NCBI RefSeq assembly: GCF_001011155.1
Contig: NZ_CP011479.1
Location: 452,501 to 516,500 of the forward strand
DNA: 64,000 nt
Origin: Hoeflea sp. IMCC20628
GTDB taxonomy: Bacteria > Pseudomonadota > Alphaproteobacteria > Rhizobiales > Rhizobiaceae
Direction of reading: 5' to 3'
Under the pieces are notes generated by a model. It was not told where the DNA came from. It ran no database searches and worked only from the letters and a program-made list of their open reading frames with translations. A program made the position numbers and the translations under genes. Shown here in pieces: positions 47,477 to 55,844 of this stretch; within the stretch, counting starts at the first letter, position 1, and every line of letters begins with the position of its first letter.

Positions 47477-47872
47477 ATGTCGAAAGTGAATGACGACGAT
47501 CTGGACGAAAAGCCGCTTGATCCGGAGATGGAAAGGGTTCGGCGCAAGATGGTGCGGCTGCTGGCCGTGTCGATCGGCGTCATGTTCATCGGTCTTATGG
47601 CCGTGCTGGGGGCAATTGTCTACAAATTCACACAGGCCGACGACACCAGCGCTGCAAACAGTGCTGTGGCAGGGTCATCGATGGTGGTGCCGTCGGATGC
47701 GCCGATTGCCTCCGTCGCAGCGCTTCCGGAGGGGTTTGTCGTGGAAAGCGTTTCGCTCGACGGAACCCGCATCGGCTTCTTCGGCCGCGCAGCCGATGGA
47801 TCAAGACGGCTGATCATCCATGACATGTCGGTCAGCCGCATCGTCGCCGATGTTGTCGTGATCACGCGTTGA
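47477..47872 (+). CDS. Small single-pass membrane protein (DUF6476-like)
   Basis: The 131-residue protein has a charged N-terminus (DDDLDEKPLDPEMERVRRKM), one membrane segment near 28-50 (LAVSIGVMFIGLMAVLGAIVY) and a small periplasmic domain ending SRRLIIHDMSVSRIVADVVV. The start at 47477 has AAGGA upstream. Its TGA overlaps the TTG of the methyltransferase gene, so the two are coupled. Role unknown. Confidence 0.78.
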   Translation: MSKVNDDDLDEKPLDPEMERVRRKMVRLLAVSIGVMFIGLMAVLGAIVYKFTQADDTSAANSAVAGSSMVVPSDAPIASVAALPEGFVVESVSLDGTRIGFFGRAADGSRRLIIHDMSVSRIVADVVVITR

Positions 47873-48723
47873 TCGTGCAGGGGCAGGGCCGCCTCATCCG
47901 GGTGGAGGATCCTGCGGACCCACGCATAGCCGAGTTTACCGCGATGCGCGACAAGGATCTCGCCGGCCGCGGCGACCGGTTCATCGCCGAGGGCCGGGTT
48001 GTGCTTCAAGCGCTCGTCGATGCCCAAGCAGACAACAAACGCTTTGTGCTTGAGAAGGCGCTGATTCTAGAAAACCGGGTCGATGGCCTTGGCGACCTGC
48101 TTGACCGGATGGATGCTGATTGCCCGATATATGTGGCCGGAGGGAAAGTTCTGGACGCCGCAGTCGGCTTTGCAATGCATCGCGGCATTCTGGCCGTTGG
48201 CAGGCATGTTCCGCCTGCATCCTTCCCCGAATTCCTGTCTGGATTGCCAAACCAGGCGCTGCTGGTCGTGACATGCGGAATATCCAATCATGACAATATC
48301 GGCGGCATCTTCAGGAACGCCGGGGTTTTTGGCGCCGACGGCATCGTGCTTGATGCATCGTGCTGCGACCCCCTCTACCGCAAGGCTATCCGTGTTTCGG
48401 TCGGCGCGGCGCTGCGGGTTCCGTTCTGCCGTGCGGGATCAATCGCGGAGATTGTCAGGACCCTGTCAGCGTATGGCTTCGAGGTCATCGGCCTGTCGCC
48501 GCATGGCACCGGGTCGCTGGCAGCATTCACGCCTGGCGGCCGGGTGGCGCTGCTGGCTGGTACCGAAGGTGAGGGGCTGCCGGCCGACATACTTGATCAG
48601 GTGAAGACACTCAGGATCGAGCAGGCGCCCGGCATGGACAGTCTGAATGTGGCGACGGCCAGCGGTATTGCGCTCTGGCAGGCCGCTACGCGTATGGGGC
48701 GTGCCGGCGGATCTGCATCATAG
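47869..48723 (+). CDS. TrmH-family (SpoU) RNA 2'-O-methyltransferase
   Basis: The 284-residue protein has the three SPOUT motifs: NIGGIFRNAGVFGADGIVLD, LLAGTEGEGLP and DSLNVATASGIALWQ, which form the knot that binds S-adenosylmethionine. An N-terminal substrate-binding domain precedes (DKDLAGRGDRFIAEGRVVL). The target nucleotide in tRNA or rRNA is unknown. The start is TTG 47869 or GTG 47875. Confidence 0.9.
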   Translation: MIVQGQGRLIRVEDPADPRIAEFTAMRDKDLAGRGDRFIAEGRVVLQALVDAQADNKRFVLEKALILENRVDGLGDLLDRMDADCPIYVAGGKVLDAAVGFAMHRGILAVGRHVPPASFPEFLSGLPNQALLVVTCGISNHDNIGGIFRNAGVFGADGIVLDASCCDPLYRKAIRVSVGAALRVPFCRAGSIAEIVRTLSAYGFEVIGLSPHGTGSLAAFTPGGRVALLAGTEGEGLPADILDQVKTLRIEQAPGMDSLNVATASGIALWQAATRMGRAGGSAS

Positions 48724-48724
48724 C

Positions 48725-50008
48725 TTATTGATCGGCGGTCAGCATTTCCCGCACCCGTGAGGCAAGGCTTGGTTCGGAGCTTCCCGACCCCGTTGGGCCT
48801 TCGCTGCCTTTGAGGATGGCGAAGATTGGGGAAGCGCTGCCGTCTCTGCCTACAGTCAGTTCCACCATCATAGCGGCCACAACAGCTAATTCGCGGCGCA
48901 GAGCGGGGTCATTACCGCTCTTGTCTGCCTTCAGCAGTCTCTCAGCCAGTGCCGCTTGCCGCGCACGGAGACGGTCTATTTTTTCGGCTTCCGGGATGTC
49001 GCCATCAATGTCCTCATGGAAGTCCGATTCCTCATCCGCGTCATTCTGTTCGTCAGTGATGTGCAGGAGTTCCTCCTTGCCAGGGTCACGGCTTTTCCCA
49101 TTGCCACTGCCGATAGGCGTTGGTTTCACTGCCCGCAGTTGCAGCGGCGGCGGCGTTGCAGGCTTTACGGCAGGACTGGATTTCTTGGCTGCGCTGACGG
49201 CCTCTTTGAGCGCGCTTTTGGCGGCTCTGATCTCGTCGGACAATTCCCGGTTTTTCTGACGAAACCGTTCGACTTCGGCGATTCGCCGGTCGAGGGCATT
49301 TTCACGGTCAGTTAGCGTCGTGATGGTCTTGGCAAGTTTTTCCTGGCTTTGAGCCAGTCGTTCATCATGGTTCTTCAATCGGATTTCCAGATCCCGGTTG
49401 GATGTCTCCGACTTGGTGAGCAAATCACGCACCGCATTGCGCTCGTCGCGAAGTTCCCGGATCTGCGCCTTGAAGTTTTCAGCCTCGGTGTCGAGGGTGA
49501 CAAGGTCGATACGCAGTTCTTCAATCTTCGCGCCAAGGCGATTGATCTTGTCATCTCGCGCGGCGAGTTCATGCTTGAGGGCTTCTGACAGCCGTGCGGC
49601 GTCGCTGAAATTGCCGGTCAAAGTGGTAATCGCGGCGTCGCGTTGATTGATTTTGGCGTTGAGATCGCGAATGCTGTCGTCACGCTCCTCGATAGCCTTT
49701 TCGATCAATATTTTTTCACCTCGAAGAGCGACCAGATCGTTGCTCAACCTTGAGCCGCGGGCAACGCTTTGAGTAAGTTTCTCCCGATTGTGCTTCAGAT
49801 CCACCGACAGACGTGCGGTTTCAGCCGCAAATGCTGCTCTGGCCATATCCTTTTCGGCACGGATTTCCGCAGCGGAGAGTGGTACGCTTGCACGGATGCG
49901 CCGTTCGGTCAGGCTGACAATACGACGCTGAATGATCGGCGCCGCGATCAGCGCGACCAGGGCAGCAGCCAGAAAACCCAACGCAAATAACAGGACAAAC
50001 TCGATCAC
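48725..50008 (-). CDS. Membrane-anchored coiled-coil protein of unknown role
   Basis: The 427-residue protein starts with one membrane segment (IEFVLLFALGFLAAALVALIAAPIIQRRI in part), then about 250 residues of coiled coil rich in Glu/Arg/Leu heptads (SRLSNDLVALRGEKILIEKA and similar). A Pro/Ala/Lys linker, an acidic stretch (EQNDADEESDFHEDIDGD) and a C-terminal helical part follow. GTG at 50008 gives a conventional membrane start; TTG at 50023 is also open. No known motif. Similar proteins occur in related rhizobia without known function. Confidence 0.78.
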   Translation of the reverse strand: MIEFVLLFALGFLAAALVALIAAPIIQRRIVSLTERRIRASVPLSAAEIRAEKDMARAAFAAETARLSVDLKHNREKLTQSVARGSRLSNDLVALRGEKILIEKAIEERDDSIRDLNAKINQRDAAITTLTGNFSDAARLSEALKHELAARDDKINRLGAKIEELRIDLVTLDTEAENFKAQIRELRDERNAVRDLLTKSETSNRDLEIRLKNHDERLAQSQEKLAKTITTLTDRENALDRRIAEVERFRQKNRELSDEIRAAKSALKEAVSAAKKSSPAVKPATPPPLQLRAVKPTPIGSGNGKSRDPGKEELLHITDEQNDADEESDFHEDIDGDIPEAEKIDRLRARQAALAERLLKADKSGNDPALRRELAVVAAMMVELTVGRDGSASPIFAILKGSEGPTGSGSSEPSLASRVREMLTADQ

Positions 50009-50023
50009 GGTGAATCCACACAA

Positions 50024-50371
50024 TCAGGGGCGGGGCCTAAAACGCCTCGCAAAAACCTGGCTGAGCTTTAAGCATGGCCAATCGGTGTCGGCAAGCCGCA
50101 AGCATTGAGAGAGCGCAACCGGGCTGCAACAAAGAGAAGCGAGTGTTGCTTGCCGGTTGCAACGGGCAGCTTCAAACTGGTTCCGTGACAAGGTGACAGA
50201 TTGATCAGCTTTTAAAAATGTCGCGCTCAAAAGGTTTTAGATGAACCACAACCTATATGCGTCAATTCACGCTGTTAGCGCCAAAGACACGTCGGCTTCA
50301 ACCGGATGACGCGTATCGGGTTTGGGCATGTCGCTATCGAAAAACCGCGGCACACTTCTGCGCGGCTTGTA
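50024..50371. other. Intergenic stretch with no recognised feature
   Basis: About 350 bases between the coiled-coil gene and eipA. The short frames here look like chance. No hairpin with a T run was found for the eipA 3' end. Confidence 0.45.
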
Positions 50372-50959
50372 TCAGAACGGATTCCACGTCGGCGCTGGCG
50401 TCAGTTTCAGATAACCGATGTTTACGCCCAATCGGGCGCCGAGACCGGTCCTGATCGGCACGACCAGAACATCGCCGCGCGCCAGCACGGTCATGCCCAG
50501 GCCGGCAATTGCGTAGGCCGAGCCCGAGACTCCGCCAAACCGGCCGTAAACGGCTTCAACGCTGGGAAGATTGTAAACCAGCATCATGGTTCTGTTGCCA
50601 TTGCCACCATAGTCCCATCCGAGTGACGGACCCTGCCAAAACATGTCATGCTGGCCGGCATTCTTTGTGAACAGTTCGCCTTCACCGTAGGTCAGGCCAC
50701 CGATGAACGCGCCGGAAGCTTCCTGGCCGAGAATATAGCCGTTAGGCAGGCCATAAGACTGGAAAGCCTTCTCGACGATCTTGGCCAGGCCGCCCGAAGT
50801 CGAGCCGAAAAATCCGTGACCCGCATTGACGATTTCCTGAGTGGTGTATTGTGAAGAGTTGGCCTGTTGCGCGCGGACACCGGAAGCTGTTCCGGCAATG
50901 AGAAGCAAAGCCAGAAAAACAGAGACATAGGCGCGAAGGTATAAGCGGGACGCAATCAT
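50372..50959 (-). CDS. eipA: Envelope integrity protein EipA (DUF1134)
   Basis: The 195-residue protein has a signal peptide (VSVFLALLLIAGTASGVRAQ) and a DUF1134 domain: YTTQEIVNAGHGFFGSTSGGLAKIVE, GSAYAIAGLGMTVLARGDVL and a C-terminal VGVNIGYLKLTP-like LGVNIGYLKLTP. In Brucella EipA is a periplasmic protein needed for envelope stress resistance and its gene is a direct CtrA target. A CtrA-like box lies upstream here. The start at 50959 gives the clean signal peptide; the longer frame to 51046 does not. Confidence 0.88.
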   Translation of the reverse strand: MIASRLYLRAYVSVFLALLLIAGTASGVRAQQANSSQYTTQEIVNAGHGFFGSTSGGLAKIVEKAFQSYGLPNGYILGQEASGAFIGGLTYGEGELFTKNAGQHDMFWQGPSLGWDYGGNGNRTMMLVYNLPSVEAVYGRFGGVSGSAYAIAGLGMTVLARGDVLVVPIRTGLGARLGVNIGYLKLTPAPTWNPF

Positions 50960-51027
50960 TGGAATCACTCCTGTGATGGGACGGTAGGTACCGCAGGAAA
51001 CATTGATCACATTGTGACGGGCCGATC

Positions 51028-51044
51028 TTAATAAGCAGTTTACC
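51028..51044. promoter_or_regulatory. CtrA-box-like site between eipA and chpT
   Basis: TTAATAAGCAGTTTACC matches TTAA-N7-TTAAC with one mismatch. It is 69 bases upstream of eipA and 152 bases upstream of chpT on the other strand, so it could serve either. Confidence 0.45.
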
Positions 51045-51195
51045 AAATGTGGTGTCTTTAGGGCGAGGCGGCTTACGTTGCCATCGGCAATGGGCCATTG
51101 AACGGACCCTGATTAACAGCGCTTGCGATTGAGAGCACCCGGTGCGATTTTTTATCCGCGCTGATTCGGCGTGGGGCGCAAAGAGGAGAAATATA

Positions 51196-51846
51196 ATGTC
51201 GAAGAACCACAATTTGACTTTGGCGGGTCCGGACCTTGCTGCGCTTCTGTGCAGCCGTGTGTGTCATGACATCATTTCTCCCGTCGGGGCGATCAATAAC
51301 GGGCTGGAACTGCTCGATGAAGGTGGAGCTGACGCCGATGCGATGGATTTGATTCGCACCAGCGCGCTCAACGCGTCGGTGCGCTTGAAATTTGCCCGGC
51401 TCGCATTTGGAGCGTCCGGATCGGTCGGCGCATCGATTGATACGGGCGAGGCTGAAAAGGCGGTTATCGATTTCGTTTCGGCGGACAAGAAAACCGAAGT
51501 CCGGTGGACCGGGCCTCGCGCCATCATCCCGAAGAATCAGGTCAAATTGCTGTTGAATTTGTTTCTTGTCGCTTATGGAGCGATTCCTCGCGGTGGCGAG
51601 ATCGATGTAACTGTTGAGACTCCGGAAACCGATCCAAAATTCCGACTGGTCTGCAAAGGACGCATGGTGCGGGTGCCCCCCAAGTTTCTCGAGATTTATT
51701 CCGGGGAAATGGAAGAGGCCGTAGATGCCCATTCAATTCAGCCCTATTACACGGTGCTTCTGGCTGACGAAGCCGGATTGGTGCTGTCGTGCTCGGCAAA
51801 TGCTGATGAAGTGGTGTTCACGGCTCAGCGGGCAACGGCTGACTGA
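51196..51846 (+). CDS. chpT: Histidine phosphotransferase ChpT
   Basis: The 216-residue protein has a DHp-like helix with the phospho-accepting His in LLCSRVCHDIISPVGAINNG (near residue 22) and a pseudo-ATPase C-terminal domain without intact N/G boxes. In Caulobacter and Brucella ChpT passes phosphate from CckA to CtrA and CpdR. AGAGGAGAA precedes the ATG at 51196. It lies close to ctrA (on the other strand), eipA and a receiver protein. Confidence 0.92.
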   Translation: MSKNHNLTLAGPDLAALLCSRVCHDIISPVGAINNGLELLDEGGADADAMDLIRTSALNASVRLKFARLAFGASGSVGASIDTGEAEKAVIDFVSADKKTEVRWTGPRAIIPKNQVKLLLNLFLVAYGAIPRGGEIDVTVETPETDPKFRLVCKGRMVRVPPKFLEIYSGEMEEAVDAHSIQPYYTVLLADEAGLVLSCSANADEVVFTAQRATAD

Positions 51847-51981
51847 TACCGGCAATGTTCATGGCAACGCTCCGTTAAGCCTGTCTGATTACGAAATCTT
51901 CGCTCCCTTGGGATAGGCTTCTTTCCAGCACTACAGAATCCGCACTCGGGTTCATCTGGAAGAAGCCAAAGGAGGGCTGCC

Positions 51982-52344
51982 ATGCGCCGCTTTATGATTG
52001 CTGATGATTCTGCCGTAATCTGCAAGGTTGCCAAACGCATCCTGACCGGGTTGGATTATCTTGTCATCGAGGCTTCGAGTTCCGGCGAGGCGATGATCAT
52101 GTGTGATACCCAGCTGCCGGATGTTCTGTGTGTTGACGCTGGCATGACAGGCGCCCTGGACCTGATTTCCTCGGTGCGCCAGATGGATGGCGGGAGTGCC
52201 GTTCGCATTCACTATCTGATGATCGAGAAAGAATTCAAGCAGATGATGGCAGGCAAACGGGCCGGCGCGGACGATTTTTTGCTCAAGCCGTTTGACCGGC
52301 GCAGCCTGACGGAAGCTTTTGCTCCCTATGCCGCTGCGGCATGA
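51982..52344 (+). CDS. Single-domain response regulator
   Basis: The 120-residue protein is a lone receiver domain. The acidic pair is IADDSAV (Asp8, Asp9), the phospho-acceptor Asp52 is in LCVDAGM and the conserved Lys is in LLKPFDR. The usual Thr/Ser of the switch (after beta-4) is replaced: the stretch reads RIHYLMIEKEF. It follows chpT by 135 bases and converges on ctrA; ChpT could be its phosphodonor. It does not look like CpdR or DivK in sequence. Role unknown. Confidence 0.85.
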   Translation: MRRFMIADDSAVICKVAKRILTGLDYLVIEASSSGEAMIMCDTQLPDVLCVDAGMTGALDLISSVRQMDGGSAVRIHYLMIEKEFKQMMAGKRAGADDFLLKPFDRRSLTEAFAPYAAAA

Positions 52345-52390
52345 TCGTGAATCCTGCTTACGCTGAAAACGGCACAAAGCCCTGACAGCA

Positions 52391-52420
52391 AAAAACCCGC
52401 CTTGAAGGGCGGGTTTTTTT
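52391..52420. terminator. Bidirectional terminator between the receiver gene and ctrA
   Basis: ACCCGCC (52395-52401) pairs with GGCGGGT (52408-52414); an A run lies on the left and a T run on the right, so it can end both converging genes. Confidence 0.85.
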
Positions 52421-52449
52421 GTTTCTGGCAAGGCCTGATGGGAGAATGA

Positions 52450-53151
52450 TCAGGCGCTTTCGAGAATCTGGCTTTCTTCCGGCTCGCGCAGAACGTAACC
52501 ACGACCCCACACCGTTTCGATGTAGTTTTTGCCGCCTGCCGAGGTGGCAAGTTTCTTTCGCAGCTTGCAGATGAAGACGTCGATGATTTTCAGTTCCGGT
52601 TCGTCCATCCCGCCATAGAGATGGTTCAGGAACATTTCCTTGGTCAGCGTCGTGCCCTTGCGGAGCGAAAGAAGCTCCAGCATCTGGTATTCCTTGCCGG
52701 TCAGATGCACACGCTGCGCTCCGACTTCGACGGTTTTTGCGTCGAGATTGACGACCAGGTCGCCAGTGGTGATGACCGATTGGGCATGACCCTTCGAGCG
52801 CCGAACGATTGCATGAATGCGCGCAACCAGTTCGTCCTTGTGGAACGGCTTGGTCATATAATCATCAGCGCCAAATCCGAGGCCGCGAACCTTATCCTCA
52901 ATTCCGGCCATGCCGGACAGGATCAGGATCGGCGTCTTTACCTTGGACAGCCTGAGAGTGCGCAGAACCTCGTAACCGGACATGTCCGGGAGATTGAGAT
53001 CCAGCAGAATGATGTCGTAATCGTAAAGTTTGCCGAGGTCGACGCCCTCTTCACCCAGATCCGTGGTGTACACGTTGAAGCTTTCGGACTTCAGCATCAA
53101 TTCGATGCTCTGCGCTGTCGCGCTGTCATCCTCGATCAATAGAACCCGCAT
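52450..53151 (-). CDS. ctrA: Cell-cycle master regulator CtrA
   Basis: The 233-residue OmpR-family regulator has a receiver domain ([20 protein letters not shown], acceptor Asp51 in [17 protein letters not shown], lysine in TKPFHKDE) and a winged helix ([20 protein letters not shown], then [15 protein letters not shown]). It controls cell-cycle, motility and envelope genes by binding TTAA-N7-TTAA. In this window it has potential targets at both omp genes, eipA/chpT, sciP, tolQ and its own upstream region. A long 430-base intergenic region lies ahead of it, as in other rhizobia. Confidence 0.97.
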   Translation of the reverse strand: MRVLLIEDDSATAQSIELMLKSESFNVYTTDLGEEGVDLGKLYDYDIILLDLNLPDMSGYEVLRTLRLSKVKTPILILSGMAGIEDKVRGLGFGADDYMTKPFHKDELVARIHAIVRRSKGHAQSVITTGDLVVNLDAKTVEVGAQRVHLTGKEYQMLELLSLRKGTTLTKEMFLNHLYGGMDEPELKIIDVFICKLRKKLATSAGGKNYIETVWGRGYVLREPEESQILESA

Positions 53152-53372
53152 TTTTTAGTCCCCTTTTCCGCCGCCGCAAGGTTTGAGATCCACTTACGCT
53201 ATACGGATCCAGTCGTTGCCTGATTTGGAGGCTGCCATGGAATGGTTAACAAATTCTGATCAGGTTATGCAACCATCATCTGAATGTTAATTATCACTGG
53301 CAAACTCATGATTTCATTTCCGAAAAATCTCTTGGGTTTCTTGAAGTGACACTTCATGAAATCGGCCCAAGT

Positions 53373-53435
53373 GATTCAAAGGACTCTGGAAAGACGAGGA
53401 GAAAAATCATTTTTTCCGTTTACTCCGCCTTAAAC
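53373..53435. promoter_or_regulatory. Regulatory sites between ctrA and the FliJ-like gene
   Basis: Two GANTC sites, targets of the CcrM methylase, lie at 53373-53377 (GATTC) and 53382-53386 (GACTC). A CtrA-box-like TTTACTCCGCCTTAAACC starts at 53419 (one mismatch in TTAA-N7-TTAA). Single TTAAC half-sites occur at 53243, 53287 and 53495. In alphaproteobacteria ctrA promoters are controlled by GANTC methylation and by CtrA itself. The whole gap 53152-53589 holds no gene. Confidence 0.5.
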
Positions 53436-53589
53436 CATGAGGGGTATTATTAATGATGCCCGTAAACGAATGGTTACCGTGGCGCGTAAAAAGTTAACGC
53501 CGCGGTCATTATTTGCAAATCGGGACTGGTGAATTTGCCAGAGTATCGAGTTTCACCAACCGGGATCTCGCATCACGGGAGTATTGCGT

Positions 53590-53946
53590 ATGAAGTCGCG
53601 TGAGAGCCATGTTCGCCTGAAACAGTTTCAGGTCAATGAGAAAACCCGTCAGCTTGGGCAAATCCAGCTGATGATGGCAGAAATGGAAAAAATGGCAGCC
53701 GAACTGGAGTACCAGATCACCGCCGAGGAAAAGAAGGCCGGCAACACCGATCCTTCCCATTTCGCCTATCCAACCTTCGCCAAGGCAGCGCGCCAGCGAT
53801 CCGACAATCTGCAGAATTCAATTCGCGAATTGAAGGTGCAGCTTGATGCGGCTGAACTGGCGCTTGAAGAGGCGCAGGCCGAGTTCGAAAAGGCAACCGC
53901 GCTTGAAGAGCGTGATGCCGGACATCGGTCAAGCCGCGCAGTCTGA
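53590..53946 (+). CDS. FliJ-like coiled-coil protein
   Basis: The 118-residue protein is nearly all helical coiled coil (MKSRESHVRLKQFQVNEKTR; LQNSIRELKVQLDAAELALE), with a short break DPSHFAYPTF. Rhizobial genomes carry such a FliJ-family protein divergent from ctrA. FliJ is a cytoplasmic chaperone-like part of the flagellar export apparatus, but no other flagellar gene is in the window. The ATG at 53590 follows GGGAG; a TTG two codons earlier is too close. Confidence 0.72.
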   Translation: MKSRESHVRLKQFQVNEKTRQLGQIQLMMAEMEKMAAELEYQITAEEKKAGNTDPSHFAYPTFAKAARQRSDNLQNSIRELKVQLDAAELALEEAQAEFEKATALEERDAGHRSSRAV

Positions 53947-53950
53947 GTGA

Positions 53951-53994
53951 ATGCATGTGGTGTTCAGGTAGGTTCACTTGAACACCACATGCAT
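53951..53994. repeat. 16-bp perfect inverted repeat after the FliJ-like gene
   Basis: ATGCATGTGGTGTTCA (53951-53966) is matched perfectly by TGAACACCACATGCAT (53979-53994) around a 12-base loop. It begins five bases after the stop. It is followed by another hairpin and could be a terminator, an mRNA stabiliser or a palindromic repeat. Confidence 0.7.
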
Positions 53995-54008
53995 TGACGC
54001 CTGCAATT

Positions 54009-54044
54009 ACCTGCGACCGGCCACTCCGGTCGCAGGTGCTTTGG
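54009..54044 (+). terminator. Hairpin terminator downstream of the FliJ-like gene
   Basis: ACCTGCGACCGG (54009-54020) and CCGGTCGCAGGT (54026-54037) form a perfect 12-bp stem with a five-base loop, followed by GCTTTGGCTT. Confidence 0.65.
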
Positions 54045-54152
54045 CTTGCGCCGAAGCAGATGGGCCTTGCGACCCGTAGCTCCTTCATGGCCCTTGCAAT
54101 CGCGAAGTTCTTGGTTTTTCAGGAGCCTGCTGCTGTCAGGCGTGAGAGCTTT

Positions 54153-54431
54153 CTACACAATTACATCCCGCCATTCAGTGTGCCGCTGCACCTGGGCCTT
54201 GAAAAAGGGGCATAACGGGATGATTTTCCATCCGCCGGCGCGCGCAGCTTCGACAGCATGAAGCGCCAAAGCCTGCCCGACACCTTTGCCACGCAATGCA
54301 TCGGGCACTCCGGTGTGATCGATGATGATCATCTGCGGTGAGGCGCGCGAAAAGGTCATTTCTGCTTCGACGCCTTCAAGGATCGCTATGTAGCGGCCGC
54401 CGGTTGGGCCATTTTCGTCGGTAATATCCAT
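54153..54431 (-). CDS. Small GNAT-type N-acetyltransferase (YjdJ-like)
   Basis: The 92-residue protein has the short Acetyltransf_CG pattern: EAEMTFSRASPQMIIIDHTGVP, the acetyl-CoA loop RGKGVGQALALHAVEAAR and IIPLCPFFKAQVQRH. GGGAG precedes the ATG at 54431. Substrate unknown. It converges on the FliJ-like gene and is divergent from the PqiA-like gene. Confidence 0.85.
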   Translation of the reverse strand: MDITDENGPTGGRYIAILEGVEAEMTFSRASPQMIIIDHTGVPDALRGKGVGQALALHAVEAARAGGWKIIPLCPFFKAQVQRHTEWRDVIV

Positions 54432-54611
54432 GGTATCTCCCGTTTGCGACTTGTGACTGGTATCGTGTATGGCGGATAAGGAGTTGTTTTCGCGACCGAT
54501 TGCGGCGTCGATTGGATTCAAATCGACGATAGCGTACATGCATTGTCTCAAAGTGCTACAGCATTTTTCGCGTCAAATTGGGCTGAAGAACTGGGGCTGA
54601 GGAGTGTGTGG

Positions 54612-55070
54612 ATGAGTTTAGTGCTTGCAGCAGCGTTGGTGCTGGCTCCGTTGTTTTTCGGACTGGGGATCATTTTGCCCCTGGTGCGGTTCGAAACGCT
54701 GTATTTTTTTGATCAGTCGCCATCGCTTCTTGGTGTCATTGTCGCACTGTGGACGGGTGATGACGCGGTTCTTGCGGTGGTGGTGGCGCTTGTCTCCGTT
54801 GCGTTTCCGGTGATCAAGTTGATAGCAATCTCGGCCGAGGCGGTGGGAATCGAAAACAATTCCGGCCTGGCGATGCGATTGGTGCCGCATTTGAGCCGCT
54901 GGTCGTTGATGGATGTTGTTTTGGTGGCATTGGTGATCGTGGCCGCCAAAACCGGCGGGATCGCTGAAGCCTTTTCGCAGCCCGGGCTCTGGTTTTATGC
55001 CGGATCTGCGCTGACGGCTGCGCTGGCGCACGGACTTGCCGGAAGATTCGGCAAACGCGCACCGGCATGA
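54612..55070 (+). CDS. PqiA-like inner-membrane protein
   Basis: The 152-residue protein has about four membrane segments (LAAALVLAPLFFGLGIILPLV at the start; ALVSVAFPVIKLIAI; LMDVVLVALVIVAA; LWFYAGSALTAALAHGL) and the PqiA phrases FPVIKL and SRWSLMDV. PqiA proteins work with MCE proteins in lipid transport across the envelope; this is a short single-domain form. GAGGAG precedes the ATG at 54612; a longer frame from 54543 adds a non-membrane leader. Confidence 0.8.
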   Translation: MSLVLAAALVLAPLFFGLGIILPLVRFETLYFFDQSPSLLGVIVALWTGDDAVLAVVVALVSVAFPVIKLIAISAEAVGIENNSGLAMRLVPHLSRWSLMDVVLVALVIVAAKTGGIAEAFSQPGLWFYAGSALTAALAHGLAGRFGKRAPA

Positions 55071-55264
55071 CCGGTATCCGGTCAAAAGACTGAATTCCGG
55101 CTTGAGCCGATTTTGCTCGTTGATAGACGTGCCCACGCATGGCTCTCACCACGGTGTCGGCAATCCAGCCGGATGCGAAAAGGACGCTGAAATTTCCTGA
55201 ATAGGCGCACATACCCAGACGTTCAAATGAGACCATCTGAACGCGACATGCATAAGTGCATCCT

Positions 55265-55354
55265 GCGATCAGGCTTACTTACCTGATCGCCGTCAAGATG
55301 CTCTGAAATCAAAGAATCAGCGCGTCCTTTGGGCGCCCGAGCGGACGCTCGGGC
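55265..55354. other. Two perfect hairpins in the gap between the PqiA-like gene and sciP
   Basis: GCGATCAGG/CCTGATCGC (55265-55290, eight-base loop) and GCCCGAGCG/CGCTCGGGC (55335-55354, two-base spacer). The second lies directly after the sciP stop and may end its transcript, though no T run follows. The rest of the gap (55071-55264) shows nothing I can support. Confidence 0.5.
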
Positions 55355-55357
55355 ACT

Positions 55358-55633
55358 CTAATGCCGGTATTGCTGGATGCGCGTGGTGCGCAGGCCAGCA
55401 AGGCCGTAGTCGCTGATAGACGACTGCCAGGAGAGGAATTCCTCAACCGTCAGCGTATAGCGCTCGCAGGCCTCTTCAAGGCTGAGCAAGCCGCCGCGAA
55501 CAGCGGCCACCACTTCAGCTTTTCGCCTTATAACCCATCTACGGGTGTTGGCAGGTGGCAAATCAGCGATCGTCAACGGACTCCCGTCGGGGCCGATCAC
55601 ATATTTGACTCGGGGTCGTACCATATCGGTCAT
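55358..55633 (-). CDS. sciP: CtrA antagonist SciP (DUF1153)
   Basis: The 91-residue helix-turn-helix protein matches DUF1153: RPRVKYVIGPDGSPLTIADLP, then TRRWVIRRKAEVVAAVRGGL and ERYTLTVEEFLSWQSSI. In Caulobacter SciP binds CtrA and DNA and represses CtrA-activated genes in the swarmer phase, and CtrA activates sciP. A CtrA-like box lies 53 bases upstream here. Its closeness to ctrA and chpT (within 5 kb) is notable. Confidence 0.93.
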   Translation of the reverse strand: MTDMVRPRVKYVIGPDGSPLTIADLPPANTRRWVIRRKAEVVAAVRGGLLSLEEACERYTLTVEEFLSWQSSISDYGLAGLRTTRIQQYRH

Positions 55634-55683
55634 TGGACTCTCTTACATACTCAAGACCTATGCATCAGACCCTACAGGCGGGG

Positions 55684-55700
55684 GTTTAAAATTTGCCTAA
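55684..55700 (-). promoter_or_regulatory. CtrA-box-like site upstream of sciP
   Basis: Read towards sciP, TTAGGCAAATTTTAAAC matches TTAA-N7-TTAAC with mismatches at the fourth base and near the end. It is 51-67 bases before the sciP start. Confidence 0.4.
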
Positions 55701-55844
55701 GGGCCTGGCAATGATTTGGTAAGATTTGGCACAGGTTCGGTGCGGCTATCGGGCATCTTGTTGCAGATCGCTGCAAACCCTATAAAGGGGAGGTCCTGAA
55801 CGGATATCTTGCAACCGCTTGATCAGCGCCTTGAACGCTGTTGA

